DNA from: Novipirellula herctigrandis
Lineage (GTDB): Bacteria > Planctomycetota > Planctomycetia > Pirellulales > Pirellulaceae
Reading direction: 5' to 3'
Length of the DNA stretch: 64,000 nt
Assembly: GCA_007859835.1 (NCBI GenBank)
Contig: SJPJ01000001.1
Coordinates: 3,095,922 to 3,159,921, forward strand
Below the pieces are notes generated by a model. It saw only the letters and a list, made by a program, of their open reading frames with translations. It was not told the DNA's origin and searched no databases. How positions within the stretch are numbered: position 1 is the first letter of the stretch; each line of letters opens with the position of its first letter. Below, in pieces: positions 1 to 10,178 of this stretch. Made by a program: the position numbers and the translations under genes.

Positions 1-652
1 ATGGTGACGCAATGGCACCAATGACGCCTGCACGATCCTCGGGATGAACACGCCCTAGAAAGTCACCAAGCATTGGTGGTCCCTGCGCCGGATCAAAACA
101 GTGCAGTTCATAAAGCTGCTTTGACCACCAACCTTCCACTGCACCGTCAACCAACTCCCAACTGCCGACTTTTGAATGTTCTTGTGCCATCTCAAATCGA
201 GCGATAGATAGCACCAGTTGCTGTTCCAGCCGTTTCCGCTCGGAAATGTCTAATGCCGTTGCTGAGATAGTTGGCTTTGCGTCGTTCCCGGACTTTCGAT
301 CGATGAAGTTGAATTGTACCCAAGTTTCAGTGTCCGTCTTTCCCTCAAGCTGGAATTCTCGGCGCAGCGTCGACTCCGGTTTTTTACTCAAAACGTGAAT
401 ATCATCCGCAAAAGCTTGACGATCTTGTCGCGGAAGAAAACCTGATAACGGATGCCCAATCGCCTCGCCGCAGTTCAAACCCAGGAACTGTAAAAATGAA
501 GAATTAGCGCAAACGATTGCCGTTGTGTCCACTTCAAAACAGACACAACCAACACCGTACCCAAATAGCTGGTCACCAAAAATGGAATGACACAGCGACA
601 AATCATCATGCCGTGGCAAGCGGGAGTTATTGGCGGCGGGTTCGTTGTTCAT
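1..652 (-). CDS. PAS-domain sensor protein, C-terminus beyond the window
   Basis: This open frame starts with ATG at 652 and runs off the left edge without a stop, giving 217 residues. Residues about 25-130 form one PAS domain closed by a typical PAC end (ALDISERKRLEQQL). A second PAS_3-type domain follows, with SKVGSWELVDG and then HPEDR near the edge. No membrane segment or signal peptide is seen, so the visible part is cytoplasmic. Tandem PAS domains of this kind usually precede a histidine kinase or GGDEF output module, but the output part is not in the window, so the class of sensor cannot be decided. The next gene, on the same strand, ends 367 bases upstream of this start, so they need not share a transcript. 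Confidence 0.8.
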   Translation of the reverse strand, partial: MNNEPAANNSRLPRHDDLSLCHSIFGDQLFGYGVGCVCFEVDTTAIVCANSSFLQFLGLNCGEAIGHPLSGFLPRQDRQAFADDIHVLSKKPESTLRREFQLEGKTDTETWVQFNFIDRKSGNDAKPTISATALDISERKRLEQQLVLSIARFEMAQEHSKVGSWELVDGAVEGWWSKQLYELHCFDPAQGPPMLGDFLGRVHPEDRAGVIGAIASP

Positions 653-1019
653 CTTCTCTATGCAATTCGAGGATGAGCCTTTTTTTACAGCAGCCTGTCA
701 TTGTAGTAACCTTTAAAGCCCCCTTGGAAGCAAACGAAGGGATCCGAGGAAAATCTTGGCGAAATACCGCTCATCGTTCCCACGACTTTTTTCGCCTCGC
801 ACGTATCAAAGTCAACTGAGCCGCTTCGTCGTTTCTACATTGTTTCGCTTCGCTGCAGAGAATCCGTGAACCGATAATCGGCTGACCACTGCTTTTCGTA
901 CAGTCCCGCACAGGCGTGTAGGGGACGAACTTAGTGACCCAACGGTGCTATTTACCGAATCCAATGGACTGGCGCCCCCATTGACTGGCGACCGCTTATA
1001 GCAGCATTTCGCGAAACGA
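653..1019. other. Intergenic stretch, no gene seen
   Basis: I see no ORF here with protein-like composition or a ribosome binding site. A short imperfect direct repeat (ATGGACTGGCG and TTGACTGGCG) lies near 965-990. The stretch should hold the promoter of the PAS gene and the terminator of the GH95 gene, but neither has a clear motif. Confidence 0.4.
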
Positions 1020-4000
1020 CTATGGGCGAGCTTGCAGATCCAGATCCGCATCGACGACCAGTCTTTGCCCCTTCGTCGTGTTGAAGCTCACAACACGGTC
1101 TCCCGAACGAATCTTCACAGGATTCCCCAATTGCGAAGTCACCGTTGCCGAGGCGAGCCGACCGTCTTTCCAAGCGATGTCGACGGAAAAGCCGCCACGA
1201 GCGCAGAGACCTTGCACGCTGCCGTCCGCCCATACCTTGGGTAACGCTGGCAGCAAATGCAATTCGCCTGTGTGGCTCTGCAGCAACATCTCGGCGACAC
1301 CGGCCGTAGCGCCAAAGTTGCCATCGATCTGAAATGGCGGATGCGCGTCAAACAGGTTGGGATACAGCCCCCCCTGGCCCTTGACTGTGCCGATTGGGTT
1401 GAGCAGGTTACTCAAGATCAAATAGGTGTGATCGCCGTCGAGGAACCTTGCCCACAAGTTTACCTTCCAACCCATGCTCCATCCGGTAGCAGCATCACCG
1501 CGATAAATCAGCGATTGGCGGGCCGCTGCGAACATATCCTTGTCGTGCCAGGTAATACCACGGCCGGGAAAAACGGTCCACAGATGCGACACATGGCGGT
1601 GCTGGTTTTTCGGGTCATCAAGATCTTCCATCCATTCCTGAAGCTGGCCTGCTCGGCCGATCTGGTTTGGCGCGATCTGGTTTCGAAGGCTGTCGAGCTT
1701 CGTTGCCAATTGCGAGTCAACACCAAGCACTCGAGCCGCATCGGCAGTATTCGCAAACAAGCTACGGATGATGTCGTGGTCCATCGCCGGCCCCATTACG
1801 AGGCCGCCCTGCTCGGGCGAATTCGAAGGGCCACTGATAAGATGCCCTGTCAACTCGTCCTCAATTAAGAAGTCAGCGAAAAACTCCGCAGATCCCTTCA
1901 TTGCAGGATAAGCCTTCTCCGCGAGGAATTTTTCGTCTTCGGTGAACAGGTACTGCTCCCACAAATGTTGACACAGCCATGCTCCACCGACGACCCAGAT
2001 GCCATGGTTTGACGCGTTGATCGGGGCCGCTCCCCGCCACAGGTCAAAGTTGTGATGGACGACCCATCCCGATGCATTGTAGTGCTGCTTCGCAGTGGAT
2101 TGGCCCGAAACCGCTAAGTCAGCAATCGCGTCATTGAGCGGCGTTTGACATTCGGCCAAGTTCGTGGTCAGGGCTGGCCAATAGTTCATCTCGGTGTTGA
2201 TATTGCATGTGTATTTGCTGTCCCACGGTGGACGTAGCGATTCGTTCCAGATGCCTTGCAAGTTGGCCGGCTGACCACCGGCACGGCTCGAACCGATAAG
2301 CAAGTAACGCCCGTATTGAAACACTAACGCGGCGAGATCGGGATCGCCTCCTTTGGAAAAATTAGCTAGACGAACGTCGGTCGGTTGGCGAGCGGCGTCG
2401 GTGCGTCCAAGGTCGATCGTCACGCGGCCAAAAAGGTCTTGGTGGTCGGCCAAGTGACTCTGCACGATCTGGTGCAGCGGCTTGTCCGCCACATTCGCCA
2501 GCAATTCTTGGCAGCGGGCGCTCGGATCCGCTGTCAGTTCACGAAAGTTCTCAAAATTAGTTGCGGCGACTAGGCGGATTGTCACTGCATCAGCCCCCGT
2601 GACGCGCACGGTATCTCCCTCAACAGCCAGCGTGCCTCCCTCGGCCGACACCTTGGCTTGGGCCTCGAAACGGATGCCGTCGTCTTCGACCTGACCCTGT
2701 AAAATGATTGTATCGCCTTGTACCAGAGTCTCGCCTTGGTGCGGACTACTGAGACGCAACAGCGCGTCGACCTGACCTGGTTTGTCGGAAGTCAGACGAG
2801 TCACCAATACCCTGTCGGGATACGAGGCGAAAACGTCACGACGATAGGTCACGTCGCCCACCCCGTACTCGGTCGAAGCCATGCCCGTCTGCAAGTCAAG
2901 CCAGCGGCGGAATTGCTTAACCTCCTTCGCCTCTTGGGGTTCGGGCGTTTCGATCCATAAGTCGCCGCACGGCTGGTACGTCTTTTGGCCCAAAGGAATG
3001 CTCATGAATTCGCGGCCCGCAAGATTTTCAGCCTCGCGTTGCTTAGCACGGGCTTTGTTCGCCAATTCACGTGATGGTTCGCTTCGACGCTCTGGATCAA
3101 GTTCCAAAGCCTCTCGCGTCAACGAACGGCCCTCCTGCAACAGGCTGCGGATTTCCGGCAGATACTTTGCGGCGCCCTCATGGGCATAATCATGCGGTTG
3201 ACCGGTCCATACCGTGTGCTCGTTGAACTGAATCCGTTCATGGTTCACATTGCCGAAGACCATTGCTCCGATGTGGCCGTTACCGATCGGCAATGCCTCG
3301 TTCCAATTGGCGGCAGGTCGCGTGTACCAAAGGCATCGTGGGCTCTCGGGTGCACCTGCTTCCCCGATGAAAGCTCCCTTGAAGGGACGCATGGCGGTAG
3401 TGCCTCGCTGGGTGCGGCGAAGTGCCAGCGTTCCTGCCACGGGTGTGATCGTTCGGCCTGGCTCACTCGAAAAAACCCATTCACCGAGCACGCCTTCGAG
3501 CGGCTTCGGTTGGGTCGATGCCGCTCGCATCGATGCAGCTCGCGTGGCAATTTCTTCTGGTTTGAGTGCCCGCTTGTAAACCGCCGCCCTTAGAATGCGT
3601 CCGTGAAAGCGGTTACCACCACTAGGATCAGCACCGATAACCAGCGGAGCCTTGCTGAGAGTCATCGGTCGAAACTCGCCCGAAAGACTAGCCACCTCAC
3701 GGCCATCAACATATAGTTTCATCACTTTTTCAGCCAAGCCATAGACACCAACGACGTGGGTCCAGCGGTCGCCGGTAAGTTTCGCTGAGTACGTCGCCAT
3801 CCCCTTTGCGTTAAGGAACCGCAATGAATTGCCGGGATGCGTGTCAAGCATGTAGCCCAACTGTGTGCCGCTGATCGATTTGTCGAGAATGCGTCCGCCA
3901 GCCTGACTCATGGCGTCCGCCTTGACCCAAGCTTCTAAGGTCACGTCGTCAATGAGGTCGAGCTGTTTGTCAGGACCAGCGACGTACAGCGACGAACGGT

Positions 4001-4097
4001 CGTCGAGACGGTAGCCTTCTTCGGCGGAAAACGCCATGGACGCAGAAACAACAACTAGGAACAGAGTTGTGAAAGTTATATATCTGGATTTGGTCAT
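1020..4097 (-). CDS. Secreted GH95 alpha-L-fucosidase with N-terminal LamG domain
   Basis: Predicted to release L-fucose from glycans outside the cytoplasm. I place the start at 4097, not at the in-frame ATG at 4157, because [20 protein letters not shown] is a good signal peptide ending near AFSA, while the longer form buries it. Residues about 30-210 are a LamG/concanavalin-like domain ([29 protein letters not shown]). The rest matches GH95: [19 protein letters not shown] at the start of the hydrolase part, the [11 protein letters not shown] motif holding the paired asparagines of the inverting mechanism, [11 protein letters not shown] with the candidate acid glutamate, and [16 protein letters not shown] with the aspartate. 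The next upstream gene on this strand is a GH29 fucosidase 168 bases away, which supports a fucose-related role. GH95 also contains alpha-L-galactosidases, so the exact sugar is inferred. Confidence 0.93.
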   Translation of the reverse strand: MTKSRYITFTTLFLVVVSASMAFSAEEGYRLDDRSSLYVAGPDKQLDLIDDVTLEAWVKADAMSQAGGRILDKSISGTQLGYMLDTHPGNSLRFLNAKGMATYSAKLTGDRWTHVVGVYGLAEKVMKLYVDGREVASLSGEFRPMTLSKAPLVIGADPSGGNRFHGRILRAAVYKRALKPEEIATRAASMRAASTQPKPLEGVLGEWVFSSEPGRTITPVAGTLALRRTQRGTTAMRPFKGAFIGEAGAPESPRCLWYTRPAANWNEALPIGNGHIGAMVFGNVNHERIQFNEHTVWTGQPHDYAHEGAAKYLPEIRSLLQEGRSLTREALELDPERRSEPSRELANKARAKQREAENLAGREFMSIPLGQKTYQPCGDLWIETPEPQEAKEVKQFRRWLDLQTGMASTEYGVGDVTYRRDVFASYPDRVLVTRLTSDKPGQVDALLRLSSPHQGETLVQGDTIILQGQVEDDGIRFEAQAKVSAEGGTLAVEGDTVRVTGADAVTIRLVAATNFENFRELTADPSARCQELLANVADKPLHQIVQSHLADHQDLFGRVTIDLGRTDAARQPTDVRLANFSKGGDPDLAALVFQYGRYLLIGSSRAGGQPANLQGIWNESLRPPWDSKYTCNINTEMNYWPALTTNLAECQTPLNDAIADLAVSGQSTAKQHYNASGWVVHHNFDLWRGAAPINASNHGIWVVGGAWLCQHLWEQYLFTEDEKFLAEKAYPAMKGSAEFFADFLIEDELTGHLISGPSNSPEQGGLVMGPAMDHDIIRSLFANTADAARVLGVDSQLATKLDSLRNQIAPNQIGRAGQLQEWMEDLDDPKNQHRHVSHLWTVFPGRGITWHDKDMFAAARQSLIYRGDAATGWSMGWKVNLWARFLDGDHTYLILSNLLNPIGTVKGQGGLYPNLFDAHPPFQIDGNFGATAGVAEMLLQSHTGELHLLPALPKVWADGSVQGLCARGGFSVDIAWKDGRLASATVTSQLGNPVKIRSGDRVVSFNTTKGQRLVVDADLDLQARP

Positions 4098-4265
4098 GGA
4101 GGCAGGGTCATTTGCGAGGATAATAATGTTACCGAGAGCTTCTAATGTTCGGGACATCGCAAGTTGGCGTAAAATTCCAGCTCGCGATTTTTATTGACTT
4201 GAATGATTGGCAAGCAGGATGCTTATGCCACTTTCAAATCCCAAGGAAACGCTGGATCAACGATT

Positions 4266-6179
4266 TTACTTATCTCGTACCAACTTTAATTGCCGCACGT
4301 TAATCGGTTTCCAAGTTTTCGCATCGCGAGCTTGCATCGTGAGAACATGTTTACCAGGCTTGTCGATTCGAATGCTGCCAAGTTGTGTTTCTTGAAAGTG
4401 TTCCCAACCAGACGTTTTCGCTGGCTTGCCAACTAGCCTTTGACCCGCAGCATCGACAACGAATTCTCCATCTGCATGCGCAGTAGCGATTAACGCACTC
4501 ACGTTGAATTTGCCAGGTTTATCGACACTGAGCGTCCAGGCAACGGACTCGTCTGCGCGATCCCAGTAGCCGACATTTGGTTGACCGCCCTTGTTTTCAA
4601 TTTTGATCTGGTCGCCGTTAAGCTCAGCATCGTCAGGCTTCAATACATAGTTACCAGCTTTGTCAGGTGAAACGGTGATGATAATCTTCGGAATCGGTGC
4701 GGGTTTCAGATCCTCGCCTGTAATCTTCAGTGCACACGTGTATTCCGAGACTGCCTTGGTTGGCACCGTCACAACAAGTCCTTCATCGGTCTGCTGCCAA
4801 TCGACGTTGCCGTCGTATCCTAACAGACTGACGGTGTTGATTTTGCCAGCGACGGATGCCAGCGAACGGACCAATAGCTTGCCATCGTCTGGCCAACCTA
4901 ACGCGACCGCATAAAGTGACGGCCCCTTCGTCGTAAAGCGAATGTCTCTGGCGCTATAATTGAAATCTTCTTTGAAGCTGCCGCCTCGGTATCGCACGCC
5001 GCCTTCGCCATAGACGAGCCACGGGCGTGTCTCGTAAATCGCTTCGCCATGAATCGCAATCCAATCGGCCAATTGCTCGAGCGACTGGCGAACGTCATCG
5101 TCAATGGAACCATCGGGACGCTGAACAACATTCAGCAGTAAATTGCCGTTCTTGCTGACAATGTCCACTAGCATATGGATCGTCCAACTGACTGGCCGTG
5201 GCTTCCAATGTTCGTTGTAGTACCAATCGCCGATGGACGTATCGGTTTGCCATGGATGGGGATTGATCTTGGGCATCACACCGCGTTCAAGATCCTCAAC
5301 CCAGCGACCTTCGGATTTTTGTTTGCATGTATAAACCGCCTCCAGCTTGCCAGCATGACGTGCTTCGTTGGTGTTGTAGAGATGAGCGATTAGACTCGCG
5401 CCAACCTCATTGCCAAACGGCATGTGGCTGTCGGAATAAAGTAGGTCAGGTTGATAATTGTCGACCAGTTCCTTGATTTCGTTAAACCAAATTTTGTGAT
5501 ACCGCGGGTCATTGCTGTTCCAACCTGTATCACCCGGCTTGGCGGGGAAGTGGTACAAGTCTTGAAGCTTTGGATCAGCACCGTCGTAGGGAATGCCGGT
5601 TTTTGGGCCTTTTTTGTCGCTTCCGTGACTCGGTTGGAACCATGTGAAACTAGCTACCAAGTGTTCGGATACACCGAAACGCAAACCGTGTTTCTTTGCC
5701 GACTTTTGCCAATCGCCTACCACATCACGCTTCGGCCCCATTTTGACAGAATTCCATCTGTGAATTTTTGAATTCCATAAGAAAAAATTGTCGTGATGCG
5801 ACCCCATGCTGACGAAGTAGCGTGCCCCCGCCTTTTTATACAGATCCATCAGTTGATCCGGATCCCACTTTTCCGCCTTCCAAAGATCGATGATCTCTTT
5901 GTAGCCATGTTCCGATGGATGACCATACGTCTTCAAATGATGTTCGTATTGGCGATGCCCCTGAACGTACATATGCTTGGCGTACCAATCACCTTGCATT
6001 GGAACCGCTTGGGGTCCCCAGTGAGACCAGATACCGAACTTTGCATCTCGAAACCAATCTGGGCACCGGTACTGTTCCAGCGATTCTTCATTACCTTTGA
6101 AAGGGCCATCAGCGATTTGAGGCGGTTGAGCCCAAGCGGTTTGGCAAAACAGCAATGCAGTAAGTACGGCGAGTCTCAT
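4266..6179 (-). CDS. Secreted GH29 alpha-L-fucosidase
   Basis: A retaining alpha-L-fucosidase predicted to work in the periplasm or outside. It starts with signal peptide MRLAVLTALLFCQTAWA. The family pattern is clear: FRDAKFGIWSHWGPQAVP near residue 45, GSHHDNFFLWNS near 127, and the nucleophile region QPDLLYSDSHMPFGNE with Asp250 as candidate nucleophile. The usual sequence there is DLLWFDG, so this branch is divergent. After the barrel (to about residue 390) come a GH29-type beta domain and an extra C-terminal region (VGYWDRADESVAWTLSVD onward) that reads like the small carbohydrate-binding module often fused to GH29. It is followed by the GH95 gene on the same strand. The acid/base residue cannot be assigned by eye. 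Confidence 0.92.
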   Translation of the reverse strand: MRLAVLTALLFCQTAWAQPPQIADGPFKGNEESLEQYRCPDWFRDAKFGIWSHWGPQAVPMQGDWYAKHMYVQGHRQYEHHLKTYGHPSEHGYKEIIDLWKAEKWDPDQLMDLYKKAGARYFVSMGSHHDNFFLWNSKIHRWNSVKMGPKRDVVGDWQKSAKKHGLRFGVSEHLVASFTWFQPSHGSDKKGPKTGIPYDGADPKLQDLYHFPAKPGDTGWNSNDPRYHKIWFNEIKELVDNYQPDLLYSDSHMPFGNEVGASLIAHLYNTNEARHAGKLEAVYTCKQKSEGRWVEDLERGVMPKINPHPWQTDTSIGDWYYNEHWKPRPVSWTIHMLVDIVSKNGNLLLNVVQRPDGSIDDDVRQSLEQLADWIAIHGEAIYETRPWLVYGEGGVRYRGGSFKEDFNYSARDIRFTTKGPSLYAVALGWPDDGKLLVRSLASVAGKINTVSLLGYDGNVDWQQTDEGLVVTVPTKAVSEYTCALKITGEDLKPAPIPKIIITVSPDKAGNYVLKPDDAELNGDQIKIENKGGQPNVGYWDRADESVAWTLSVDKPGKFNVSALIATAHADGEFVVDAAGQRLVGKPAKTSGWEHFQETQLGSIRIDKPGKHVLTMQARDAKTWKPINVRQLKLVRDK

Positions 6180-6681
6180 GAGGCGGGCAATCCCAAAAAA
6201 CGGGGGTGGGGGAGGGGCTAGGACACAATGAAAATTGCCAGAGCTCTCTAAAGAGTCTCGTTACAGTGAATCATGTGTAACGCACATTCTATCTAAAACC
6301 CTGCGGCCGCGGGGATGATAATTTCAGCATTTCCATACGGCAGATTTGCTACTTTAACGTGACGAAGGTGCCTTCGTAATATCGACGTTTGACAATTGCA
6401 TCGATATTCTTGACTTAAATCATGAGAGCCACAAACGTCATCGGTTTGCAGCCTGGGTGAGTGACACTGACCGGCTTCGCCCCCCGGCAGCAGACCAGGC
6501 AAATCTTGCCAAGCATTAATTTTTCGCGCAAGTCGTCGTCACGGCACAACACGATGCACACCTTCGAACTTTGGCACGCATACCCTTTCACAGGGAGTGG
6601 AGGAGGCCGTAGACGTTCGCTTGCGACCCGGATCATTCGAGACTACCTTCAAACGTTCAGCTTAGCCTGCGGCAAATGGAA
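6180..6681. other. Intergenic region between divergent hydrolase genes
   Basis: No gene with convincing composition. It must hold the divergent promoters of the GH29 gene (minus) and the GH36-like gene (plus). A near-palindrome CCCTGCGGCCGCGGGG lies at about 6300-6315. The minus-strand frame at 6415-6636 carries a cysteine-rich peptide ending in SVTHPGCKPMTFVALMI. It has no clear ribosome binding site and may be a dispersed repeat rather than a gene. Confidence 0.35.
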
Positions 6682-6756
6682 CAACTTTTGAACTGGCAAC
6701 TTTTGAACTGGCAACTTTTGAACTGGCAACTTTTGAACTGGCAACTTTTTAATTGG
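6682..6756 (+). repeat. 15-bp tandem repeat, five copies, abutting a start codon
   Basis: The unit CAACTTTTGAACTGG is repeated five times head to tail; the last copy is altered (CAACTTTTTAATTGG). The array ends three bases before the ATG of the GH36-like gene, so it occupies the 5' untranslated region or promoter and leaves no room for a normal Shine-Dalgarno sequence. Copy-number change here could alter expression; that is an inference. Confidence 0.9.
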
Positions 6757-6758
6757 CA

Positions 6759-9700
6759 ATGAATCGCATGCGTCGTAACCAACCAACAAGTCTTCTGGCG
6801 GGATTGATACTGTGCTCCCTTTCGGGAGTTACAAGTGCCGAGCCGTTGATAATCTCCAACCCGCATTTACACATTACTTGGCAAGACAATGCGCTGCATA
6901 TGCGCAGGTCACCGGCTGATACACCGTTTCTCGTTCATGACATCCGTGTCCAAGACGGTGGTGCAGCGGCAACGGTACAGAAATTAGCCCATCCCAATTG
7001 GGGACAGGGGCAAGCGATTTTGCTTGAGTCATCAACGGGTGATCGACTGCAGGTATCCTTATTCGCGGAACTCCCATTTGCCGTTTGGCAACGCACCCTG
7101 AGAAACGACGGCGACCTGCAGCGCATCGTCAAAAAGCAGGATATGTTGGCGGGCAAAGTGGACTTGCAAATACCACCGTCTGAATTGAAGACAATCAGTA
7201 CAGCGGGCCTATTGGACTTGGCCGACCGTCCTGGCAGCTATGCGTTCATGGCGGTTGGTGATCCTGCTAGCTACCGCGGAATCGTGTGTGGATGGCTCAC
7301 TCATGAACGAGGCTCAGGGGTTGTTCTAGCAGACGGGGAACAAGAAACGGCCAATTTAAAGGCTCATATCGACTACGGCGATTTGCGTATTGAATCGCAA
7401 CAACAAGTCAAAACCGAAAAGCTTCTCGTTGGTTGTTTTGACGATATCCGCAATGGACTGGAACAGTACGGCGAGGCAATTGCTACGGAACGGAAGATAC
7501 AGTTGCCCGCCCAACCGAGCGTCTACTGCACTTGGTATCACGGCGGCGCTTCGGACGAAAGCAAGCTCGCTCGCAACACCGATTTTGTCCGCGATCACTT
7601 GGCGTCTTATCGTCTCCAAGTGATGCAAATCGATGATGGATGGCAAGCCGGACAGAGCAAAAACGGGCCCGAGAAGGATTTTTCGACGATCCGAGCCGGC
7701 GGACCCTATGCATCGGGAATGAAACAGACAGCCGACTACATTTCCTCGCAAGGTTTGGCTCCGGGTATCTGGTTCATGCCGTTTGCCGGAACCTGGAACG
7801 ATCCCTACTGGGCCGACAAACAAGACCTTTTCTACCAAGAGGGAAGTTCGCCGTACAACTACATCAGCGAGACCAACGGTGGCACGCGTCCCGATTTCCC
7901 GGCGGGTCAAGCTCCGTTTGTTACTCGCTGGGGCGGCACCTGTCTAGACATGACCAACCCCAAGACGCAAGAGTATCTGAAATCGATTGTCGAACGGATT
8001 GCTCATCAGTGGGGCTACAAATATTTCAAAATGGATGGTTTATGGACAGGAACGGGAACTCGGCTTCAGTATGTTAATTCCTCGTACCAAGATGACGACC
8101 TGGGTCTAACCACACGTTTCAATCCTCTCATCACTCCGATCGAAGCCTATGCGAAAGGTTTGGACCTAGTACGCGACGCTGCTGGTCGCGACGTCTTCCT
8201 GCTGGGGTGTTGTGCGCCGCAGAACATGCGATCTCTTGGTCCAGCGTTTGGTCGAGTCGATGCGATGCGGGTCGGGCCCGACAATGGTGCTCGACCATCC
8301 GGATTGGTCCGTGGCCCGCTGTTCTCTACGCGAGTGTTTTTCTTGAACAAACGTGTCTGGTTCAACGATCCCGATCCCGCGTATGTGCGACCATCATTTC
8401 CAAAGCAGATGGCACAAACGTCGGTCTCCTGGACTGCCCTGACCGGATCGTTGCATTCGAGTAGTTACAGCTATTCTGAACTGCCGCCGGAACGCTTAGA
8501 GATTCTAAAACGCAGCTTGCCTTCGCACTCGCTGAAAACGGTACGCCCGATCGACTATCTAGAGAACGACCCGGCACAAGTATGGCAACTAATTGACGAT
8601 CGCGATCCAATACGCAAGGACGTGATTGGCCTATTTAACTGGGATGTCACCCATTCGGCCAGCATCGAGTATCCGCTGCATCGCGTTGATTTACCCCGTG
8701 CAGATCAAGATGCAAATCAAAGTGCAGATCAATACGTAGGCTTCGATTTCTGGGCGAATCGTTTCCTACCGCCATTCTCCAATACCATTGCTGCTGACTT
8801 GCCGCCGGGCGGTTGCGCAATACTCTCGGTACGACCAACCAGGCAACATCCACAAGTCGTCAGCACGTCTCGGCATTTAACACAAGGTGTGGTCGACTTG
8901 AGTGATGAACGTTGGGAACAGGCGGAGACGACCTTGAGCGGCCGCAGTCAGTTGGTTGGTGATGATGACTACGAGATTCGCGTCGTAGTTCCAACCGGCA
9001 AGGAATCGTGGCGACTGATGGAGGTTCAATTGAAAGAGGGTCCACACAATGCCAACGTTTCCTTTGTGCAGACCGGCCCGACAATCCGAATCAAAATTGC
9101 CAGCAACTCAGACTGCGAGGTCGCTTGGTCGGCGCGGTTCGAGCCTGCAGAAATATCAGCACAAACGCCATCTGCCATAAGCGAATTGAGTGCAACGATC
9201 GACTTGGACCAGGTCAATCTGAAATGGAATCCGTCGGAAGCCTACGGTTATCGAGTTCAGCGAGATGGATCCGATATGGCCGAGTTATCGGATATAACAT
9301 TTCGGGACACCACGGTCCAATGGGGAAAAGCATATCGTTACACGGTGCAAGCACGCGGTTGGACCGATGCTTGGAGTGAGACGGCCGAAGTTTCGGTGAC
9401 CATGCCTAACCAGCCGCCGATCCCCACAACACCTCCACTGCCTCAAATTTTTTGCTCCGACCTAAACCCCAAAAAGTCTTCTAGTGGCTGGGGCTCGATC
9501 GGTGTCGACCAGTCGTGCATGGCACGGCCGCTCACCGTCGAAGGAAAGGTCTATGAAAAGGGCATGGGGGTGCATGCGACGTCCACACTGGTCTATCGAA
9601 TTCCCAAAGGAGCAAACCATTTTGTTGCGTCGGTAGGCCTGGATGACGAAAAGAGCACCGACCCACGCAGCAGTGTGGTGTTCAAGGTTGTCGGTGACGT

Positions 9701-9896
9701 TCTAGAGATGGGGGAACCGCCGATCGTATTGGCTCGCAGCCCCGTGTTGCGGAACGGTGGTCGTCGCTTGTGGCACTTTAATGTCGCGTTAGATGATCGC
9801 CTGCGTGAATTGCATCTGGTTGTCGAAGACGGCGGAGACGGTATCGCCGCCGACCATGCCGATTGGCTAAACGCTGGTTTTGTACACGGTGACTAG
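6759..9896 (+). CDS. Secreted GH36-like alpha-galactosidase-type hydrolase with NPCBM domain
   Basis: Predicted retaining glycosidase. The signal peptide region is MRRNQPTSLLAGLILCSLSG followed by VTSAEP. The start is at 6759 or 6768; a TTG at 6753 lies in the upstream repeat and is less likely. The barrel shows VMQIDDGWQAGQ near residue 290, PGIWFMPFAGTW near 340, GYKYFKMDGLWTGTG near 425 with the nucleophile aspartate, and GRVDAMRVGPDNG near 500 with the probable acid/base aspartate. This is the GH27/GH36 clan arrangement. The C-terminal 140 residues are an NPCBM domain (MARPLTVEGKVYEKGMGVHA), which binds carbohydrate. A fibronectin-like stretch lies between them. Substrate may be alpha-galactoside, but enzymes of this group also act on related sugars. 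It diverges from the GH29 gene. Confidence 0.85.
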   Translation: MNRMRRNQPTSLLAGLILCSLSGVTSAEPLIISNPHLHITWQDNALHMRRSPADTPFLVHDIRVQDGGAAATVQKLAHPNWGQGQAILLESSTGDRLQVSLFAELPFAVWQRTLRNDGDLQRIVKKQDMLAGKVDLQIPPSELKTISTAGLLDLADRPGSYAFMAVGDPASYRGIVCGWLTHERGSGVVLADGEQETANLKAHIDYGDLRIESQQQVKTEKLLVGCFDDIRNGLEQYGEAIATERKIQLPAQPSVYCTWYHGGASDESKLARNTDFVRDHLASYRLQVMQIDDGWQAGQSKNGPEKDFSTIRAGGPYASGMKQTADYISSQGLAPGIWFMPFAGTWNDPYWADKQDLFYQEGSSPYNYISETNGGTRPDFPAGQAPFVTRWGGTCLDMTNPKTQEYLKSIVERIAHQWGYKYFKMDGLWTGTGTRLQYVNSSYQDDDLGLTTRFNPLITPIEAYAKGLDLVRDAAGRDVFLLGCCAPQNMRSLGPAFGRVDAMRVGPDNGARPSGLVRGPLFSTRVFFLNKRVWFNDPDPAYVRPSFPKQMAQTSVSWTALTGSLHSSSYSYSELPPERLEILKRSLPSHSLKTVRPIDYLENDPAQVWQLIDDRDPIRKDVIGLFNWDVTHSASIEYPLHRVDLPRADQDANQSADQYVGFDFWANRFLPPFSNTIAADLPPGGCAILSVRPTRQHPQVVSTSRHLTQGVVDLSDERWEQAETTLSGRSQLVGDDDYEIRVVVPTGKESWRLMEVQLKEGPHNANVSFVQTGPTIRIKIASNSDCEVAWSARFEPAEISAQTPSAISELSATIDLDQVNLKWNPSEAYGYRVQRDGSDMAELSDITFRDTTVQWGKAYRYTVQARGWTDAWSETAEVSVTMPNQPPIPTTPPLPQIFCSDLNPKKSSSGWGSIGVDQSCMARPLTVEGKVYEKGMGVHATSTLVYRIPKGANHFVASVGLDDEKSTDPRSSVVFKVVGDVLEMGEPPIVLARSPVLRNGGRRLWHFNVALDDRLRELHLVVEDGGDGIAADHADWLNAGFVHGD

Positions 9897-10178
9897 CGAC
9901 GCGAATTGCGAGGTACGAACACGCCGCACACTGCACGCTGTGTCACCCCTGTCATTTCGATCGACTTTTTGGTCTTGCCGCTTGCGTTCGTCACTGCCAT
10001 TGCCCAATTCTACACGGCATAACCCAACGGCCACGATCCGCAAAAACAGGCCCCCAAACACTCACGGCGATTACCAATTCCAGCCAATTTCGTCTACAAT
10101 GACAAACGAACCCAAGTCGAAATGACTCTACCTCCCGCCTCCGTTCTCCCCCCCACCACCGACTGATAGGGATCGCAC

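Noticed and set aside
6682..6756. CRISPR array
   Set aside because: Units are 15 bp, directly joined without spacers, and no cas genes are present.
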